The notes under the pieces are model-generated. The model was not told the DNA's origin, did no database searches, and worked only from the letters and a program-made list of their open reading frames with translations. From Burkholderiales bacterium (lineage in GTDB: Bacteria; Pseudomonadota; Gammaproteobacteria; Burkholderiales; Burkholderiaceae_D), in NCBI GenBank assembly GCA_028868455.1, contig JAGWUK010000074.1:1-9662 (forward strand): a stretch of DNA of 9,662 nt, in the 5' to 3' direction. Position numbers and translations under genes: made by a program. Below, piece after piece: positions 6,703 to 9,662 of this stretch. Position 1 is the first letter of the stretch. Every line of letters starts with the position of its first letter.

Positions 6703-7240
6703 GCGCAGAAGACAAAGATGAGGAAGGCAGGCGTTTCACATTCGGAAACGCCTCTGTCTCCAGCCAGCGTTTAAACCGTATCATCTGGTAATCCGCCCGC
6801 CGGTGCTCGGTGCGCGCGAGCAGGAGCTTGCGCAAACCCGTTTCGGAAAATCCCATTTCTTTCGTACCAGGTATCTGTGCATAGTGCTCGCCGAGCAGAC
6901 GCAATTCGCGCTCGCTCCACGCAGGACTTAGCAATTTCCCCACATCCTTTTGCGGCACCCAGACCACATCATCAAGCCAGTAAAAACGCAATTGCTGCCC
7001 GTCAAAACTGTAGTAGCGGCCATGCCAGCGGATCAGCGCATCGTGCTCTCCACGATGCCGTATAGAGAGTACAAAATCGAGCACAGGCCGGGCAAACAAA
7101 AAACCCCAGGCTGGCGCCACAATGGCCAATCCAATCGCACCAGTTCGCGGATCGGCCGCAGAAAACAAACGGACAGCGATCCAGCTCAACAAGCCACATA
7201 CGATGAAACGCGGCACGAGATCAAAAAAAAAGTTGCGCAT
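6695..7240 (-). CDS. Two-TM protein with a Bro-N-like cytoplasmic domain
   Basis: 181 residues, not a family I can name with certainty. Two hydrophobic segments (about 10-27 and 35-58) anchor the N-terminus. The remainder (about 70-172) follows the order of a Bro-N (baculovirus/phage antirepressor) domain: VVWVPQKDVGKLL (92-104) where Bro-N has its FvakDVaeaLG motif, FSETGLRKLLLAR (131-143) where it has the NEpGLYrLifrS helix, and FKRWLETEAFPNVKR (156-170) where it has FkrWVtheVLPsIRk. That comparison is from memory of the family pattern and is inference. Bro-N domains usually bind DNA; one attached to the membrane is unusual. The last gene of a minus-strand operon, it starts 12 bp after the crotonase-like gene, with GAGG overlapping the latter's stop codon 10 nt before ATG. 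The tail is Ser-rich. Role unknown. Confidence 0.8.
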   Translation of the reverse strand: MRNFFFDLVPRFIVCGLLSWIAVRLFSAADPRTGAIGLAIVAPAWGFLFARPVLDFVLSIRHRGEHDALIRWHGRYYSFDGQQLRFYWLDDVVWVPQKDVGKLLSPAWSERELRLLGEHYAQIPGTKEMGFSETGLRKLLLARTEHRRADYQMIRFKRWLETEAFPNVKRLPSSSLSSAQK

Positions 7241-7241
7241 G

Positions 7242-7256
7242 CTGAGAAAACCTCAG
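7242..7256 (-). promoter_or_regulatory. Small hairpin at the crotonase stop / Bro-N-like ribosome site
   Basis: On the minus strand CTGAG-GTTTT-CTCAG forms a 5-bp stem that contains the TGA stop of the upstream gene and most of the GAGG Shine-Dalgarno of the downstream gene. Ribosomes finishing the upstream gene would melt it, which fits translational coupling. Confidence 0.3.
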
Positions 7257-8044
7257 GTTTGCTTACCACCGGGATGCCAGGATGGCGGACGTTTTTCGAT
7301 AAAAGCCTGCACGCCTTCTTGCGCAGTCTCATCCATCATATTGCAGGCCATGGTTTGTCCGGCCAGCTGATAGGCAGCACCGATGCCCATTTCGAGCTGC
7401 TTATAAAACAGTTGTTTGCCCATGCCGATGGCCAGTGCCGGTTTGGCGAGTATGCTGGCGCAGAGCTCTGCAACGGTCACATCCAGCATGTCGTTGCTGA
7501 CGACACGGTTGACCAGGCCTTGCTGCAAAGCGGTTTGTGCATCGATAAACTCGCCGGTCAGCAGCATTTCCATCGCCTGTTTGCGCGAGACATTGCGCGA
7601 CAAAGCTACCGCAGGTGTCGCGCAAAACAGGCCGACATTGACGCCGGAGACGGCAAACCGCGCCTGCTCGCCGGCAACTGCCAGATCGCACATGGCCACC
7701 AATTGACATCCGGCTGCCGTTGCCAGACCGTGCACGCGCGCGATCACGGGTTGAGGCATGGACTGAATGGCCAGCATGACTTTGCTGCATTGCTGAAACA
7801 GCGCCTGATAATAATCCTGCTCCGGCGTTGCGCGCATCTGCCTGAGATCGTGTCCGGCGCAAAATGCTTTGCCGGCAGCTGCCAGCACGACGACGCGTAC
7901 GCTGTCATCGGCAGCAATCGCTTTCAGGGCGATTTGCAATGCGCTCAGCATTTCTTCCGACAAGGGATTGAAGCGTTCGCCACGATTCAGCGTCAGTGTC
8001 GTGACGCCGCCTTCATCGTGCCGTAACAGGCAGGGTTCTGTCAT
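7253..8044 (-). CDS. Crotonase-fold protein (ECHDC3-like), catalytic glutamates absent
   Basis: 263 residues, full length for the enoyl-CoA hydratase/isomerase superfamily. CoA-binding and oxyanion-hole blocks are clear: GKAFCAGHDLRQM (58-70) and VHGLATAAGCQLVAMCDLAV (104-123), then SGVNVGLFCATPAVALSR (133-150). Aligned to rat mitochondrial crotonase from memory, without gaps in this part, catalytic Glu144 becomes Q114 and Glu164 becomes G134, so ordinary hydration of enoyl-CoA is unlikely. The GLFCATP motif is typical of the ECHDC3 branch, whose chemistry is unsettled. The gene begins by an ATGA overlap (8041-8044) with the ylqF stop, so the two are translationally coupled, and it ends 12 bp before the Bro-N-like gene. 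No other fatty-acid or CoA gene is nearby. Automatic naming as enoyl-CoA hydratase would overstate what is known. Confidence 0.9.
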   Translation of the reverse strand: MTEPCLLRHDEGGVTTLTLNRGERFNPLSEEMLSALQIALKAIAADDSVRVVVLAAAGKAFCAGHDLRQMRATPEQDYYQALFQQCSKVMLAIQSMPQPVIARVHGLATAAGCQLVAMCDLAVAGEQARFAVSGVNVGLFCATPAVALSRNVSRKQAMEMLLTGEFIDAQTALQQGLVNRVVSNDMLDVTVAELCASILAKPALAIGMGKQLFYKQLEMGIGAAYQLAGQTMACNMMDETAQEGVQAFIEKRPPSWHPGGKQT

Positions 8045-8970
8045 GTGGCTTGCTCCTCGTCTTCCATGCCGGTCTGTACGCTCTTGCCCTGCCCCAGCAA
8101 AACTGGCGGCACATAGGTGGCCAATAAATGTTCGCGGCTGGCTGGTGTTTCCAGACTGACGCGTCCCAGGGCGCCGCTGCGGTAATCGAGCAGCAAGGTG
8201 TGCGAGGCTTTTTCAAAATCCCAGTCGCCGCCTTTGAGTTTGTAGCCGCGCTTTTTAGCGATGCCTTCGACCACGGCAACGGCATCCATGCCGTCAAGAT
8301 GGAAGCCATACCGCGTGACCAGAAACTGCGGGTAATGCAGCAGCAGTTGTTCTGCCAAAAAGGTGGCAATTTCTTCTTCGATCAGGGCATTCACGCCAAT
8401 TGCGTGACTGGCGGCCAGCATCAGTCCGTCGGTCGGATGCTCGATCTTCGGCCACAGCATTCCTGGCGTATCAGTCAATATCATGTTTTTGCCCAGATAC
8501 AGGCGTTGCTGGGATTTGGTCACGGCCGGTTCATCGCCGACATTGGCGACGCGCTTTTTCAGCAAGGCATTCATCAGCGTCGATTTGCCGACATTGGGAA
8601 TGCCCATGATCATCATGCGCAAAGGCTTCGTCGGTACGCCGCGATGCGGTGCCAGTTTCAGCGCCAGAGCCGGCACCTTGGCAACATCGGAAGGCTTTTT
8701 GCAACTCAGTGCGACCGCGTGAACGCCTTTTTGTGCATTGTAAAAATCCAGCCAGGCTTTGGTGGCATTCGGGTCGGCCAGATCGGATTTGTTCAAAATC
8801 TTCAGGCAGGGACGTTGGCGGAAAGTGCGCAATTGCTCCACCATGGGATTGCAACTTGCTTGCGGAATGCGGGCATCCAGCACTTCTATCACCAGATCGG
8901 TGTTTTCCATGGTTTCTGCCGCTTTCTTGCGGGCAGCGTTCATGTGGCCGGGGAACCATTGTATGGACAT
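8041..8970 (-). CDS. ylqF: YlqF/RbgA-type ribosome biogenesis GTPase
   Basis: A 309-residue circularly permuted GTPase that in Bacillus (RbgA) helps late assembly of the 50S subunit. The permuted motif order is visible: N-terminal WFPGHM (5-10) and LDARIPQASCNP (31-42), G4 NKSD (60-63), G5 SCK (89-91), G1/P-loop GIPNVGKST (123-131), G2 around T151 and G3 DTPG (167-170). The C-terminal half (about 175-297) is the helical RNA-binding extension of the family, including AIGVNALIEEEIATFL (190-205). The start at 8970 fits the family N-terminus; the Shine-Dalgarno is weak and purine-rich (AAGAAGAA). It is the first gene of a minus-strand operon, overlapping the crotonase-like gene by ATGA. A TACAAT -10-like box lies about 34 bp upstream (9009-9004). 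Confidence 0.94.
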   Translation of the reverse strand: MSIQWFPGHMNAARKKAAETMENTDLVIEVLDARIPQASCNPMVEQLRTFRQRPCLKILNKSDLADPNATKAWLDFYNAQKGVHAVALSCKKPSDVAKVPALALKLAPHRGVPTKPLRMMIMGIPNVGKSTLMNALLKKRVANVGDEPAVTKSQQRLYLGKNMILTDTPGMLWPKIEHPTDGLMLAASHAIGVNALIEEEIATFLAEQLLLHYPQFLVTRYGFHLDGMDAVAVVEGIAKKRGYKLKGGDWDFEKASHTLLLDYRSGALGRVSLETPASREHLLATYVPPVLLGQGKSVQTGMEDEEQAT

Positions 8971-9288
8971 GCTTATTCTTCTTTTTTGCTAAATCAAAGC
9001 GATATTGTACGGAAGTCTGCTGCGCTTATGCCGGAAGTTTCCCGGCTTACCGGCTCAGCAACGATGCAAGTTAACATACTCCCCATTAGTATGCCTAATT
9101 TTCACGTCATTACGCAAACAAATACTGCGACCTTAAAATATACTCCCCTTTATTTCGATTTCCATGCAGAAACACGGACGCAACGCCATTATGCGTAGTC
9201 GTCATGCCAAACCTTCGCATTCGCTCTGTTTCTTGGTCTTGTTAAAAATACGCTAAGCTGCCGGGATGTTCTTTCGTACGCTTATGTA
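8971..9288. promoter_or_regulatory. Divergent intergenic region between ylqF and the DUF1697 gene
   Basis: This 318-bp gap has no convincing gene. On the minus strand TACAAT (9009-9004) is a good -10 for ylqF but no matching -35 is seen 16-18 bp away. On the plus strand no firm promoter was found for the DUF1697 gene. The gap holds copy 2 of a 16-bp repeat (9159-9174) and a minor 5-bp dyad ACGCA-N9-TGCGT (9178-9196). Confidence 0.4.
9159..9174 (+). repeat. Dispersed 16-mer TTTCCATGCAGAAACA, copy 2
   Basis: Exact copy of 60-75 in the same orientation, again in a divergent intergenic region. Flanking bases differ on both sides, so the repeat is exactly 16 bp. Confidence 0.6.
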
Positions 9289-9662
9289 ATGACTACCTTG
9301 ACTACCTGCATCGCCCTGATTCGCGGCATCAACGTTGGCAAAGCCAGGCGCCTTGCAATGGCAGACTTGCGCACACTGATCGCAGACTGCGGCGGCAACA
9401 ACGTGCGCACTTTGCTGAACAGCGGTAACGCCGTGTTTGAAACGGCGGAGGCCGATGTCAACGCCTGGTCGCAACGCATCCGCACTGGCATTGAACAACG
9501 GGCCGGATTCTCTGCTGAAGTCATCGTGCTGAGCGCCGACAATTTGCGCTGTATCGTAAACGACAATCCTCTGGCCGAGCAAGAACTTGATAGCGCACGC
9601 TATCTGGTGGCTTTTGTCGCCGATCCGCAAATACTGGACCGTCTGCAGCCATTAAGCCAGAA
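9289..9662 (+). CDS. DUF1697 family protein, 5' part (runs off right edge)
   Basis: An ATG at 9289 opens 124 codons without a stop to the window end. The N-terminus carries the DUF1697 signature: a beta strand then IRGINVGK (11-18), a helix with MADLRTLIADCG (24-35), then VRTLLNSGNAVF (39-50), matching the family pattern LLRGINVGG...M..L......VrTY..SGNvvF. The family is usually about 175-185 residues, so roughly two thirds is present. The function of DUF1697 is unknown; it is a small, presumably cytoplasmic protein with a ferredoxin-like pattern. No Shine-Dalgarno is evident, and an ATG-TAA mini-frame lies directly before the start (9284-9289), so the start could be less certain than the frame. 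It is divergent from ylqF. Confidence 0.85.
   Translation, partial: MTTLTTCIALIRGINVGKARRLAMADLRTLIADCGGNNVRTLLNSGNAVFETAEADVNAWSQRIRTGIEQRAGFSAEVIVLSADNLRCIVNDNPLAEQELDSARYLVAFVADPQILDRLQPLSQ

Noticed and set aside
6950..8026. A 358-codon plus-strand open frame
   Set aside because: It lies antisense to the crotonase-like and Bro-N-like genes, has a His/Gln/Arg-rich low-quality composition typical of reverse-frame translation, and shows no recognisable motif.
8128..9198. A 356-codon plus-strand open frame
   Set aside because: Antisense to ylqF almost throughout; composition rich in His, Gln and Phe mirrors the sense codons, and no domain is recognisable.
9253..9630. Minus-strand 125-codon open frame at the right end
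   Set aside because: Antisense to the DUF1697 reading frame, which carries clear family motifs (IRGINVGK, NSGNAVF).

Overview
The window looks like a chromosomal segment of a motile betaproteobacterium, most likely Oxalobacteraceae (Herminiimonas/Janthinobacterium/Collimonas type). This rests on protein style (36H-class chemoreceptor signalling domains with the hairpin core [20 protein letters not shown], a YlqF GTPase, an FCD-type GntR regulator), a moderate GC content and short intergenic gaps. The genus is inferred; no rRNA or other marker gene is present. No insertion sequence, phage structural gene, CRISPR array or tRNA was seen.

Left third (1-4499, + strand): a chemotaxis cluster. cheW (adaptor) is followed by a transmembrane chemoreceptor with a four-helix-bundle sensor, then by an Aer-type PAS/FAD redox receptor. 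The two receptors align without a single gap over about 224 residues of signalling domain, so they should share arrays with the same CheW/CheA. A candidate divergent gene starts at position 49 on the minus strand and leaves the window; its first codons carry a 9-bp tandem repeat.

Middle (4500-6694): two transcription regulators point away from each other, a PAS-AraC regulator (minus) and an FCD-GntR regulator (plus), across a roughly 725-bp, locally AT-rich gap with no metabolic gene. The gap holds a 13-codon leader ORF overlapping the AraC start by GTGA, TTGG-rich dyads, a candidate promoter, a leader with two mutually exclusive hairpins controlling the Shine-Dalgarno of a 36-codon ORF, and a GTAAAA palindrome next to the GntR promoter.

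Right third (6695-9662): a compact minus-strand operon reading ylqF (circularly permuted ribosome-assembly GTPase), then a crotonase-fold protein that has lost both catalytic glutamates (ATGA overlap), then (12-bp gap) a small two-TM protein whose cytoplasmic part resembles the Bro-N domain of phage antirepressors. Divergent from ylqF, a DUF1697 gene begins at 9289 and is cut by the window edge.

The best candidates for something new are the membrane-anchored Bro-N-like protein, the leader/small-ORF unit in the regulator gap, and the AraC leader peptide. All functional statements are from reading the sequence; no search was run.
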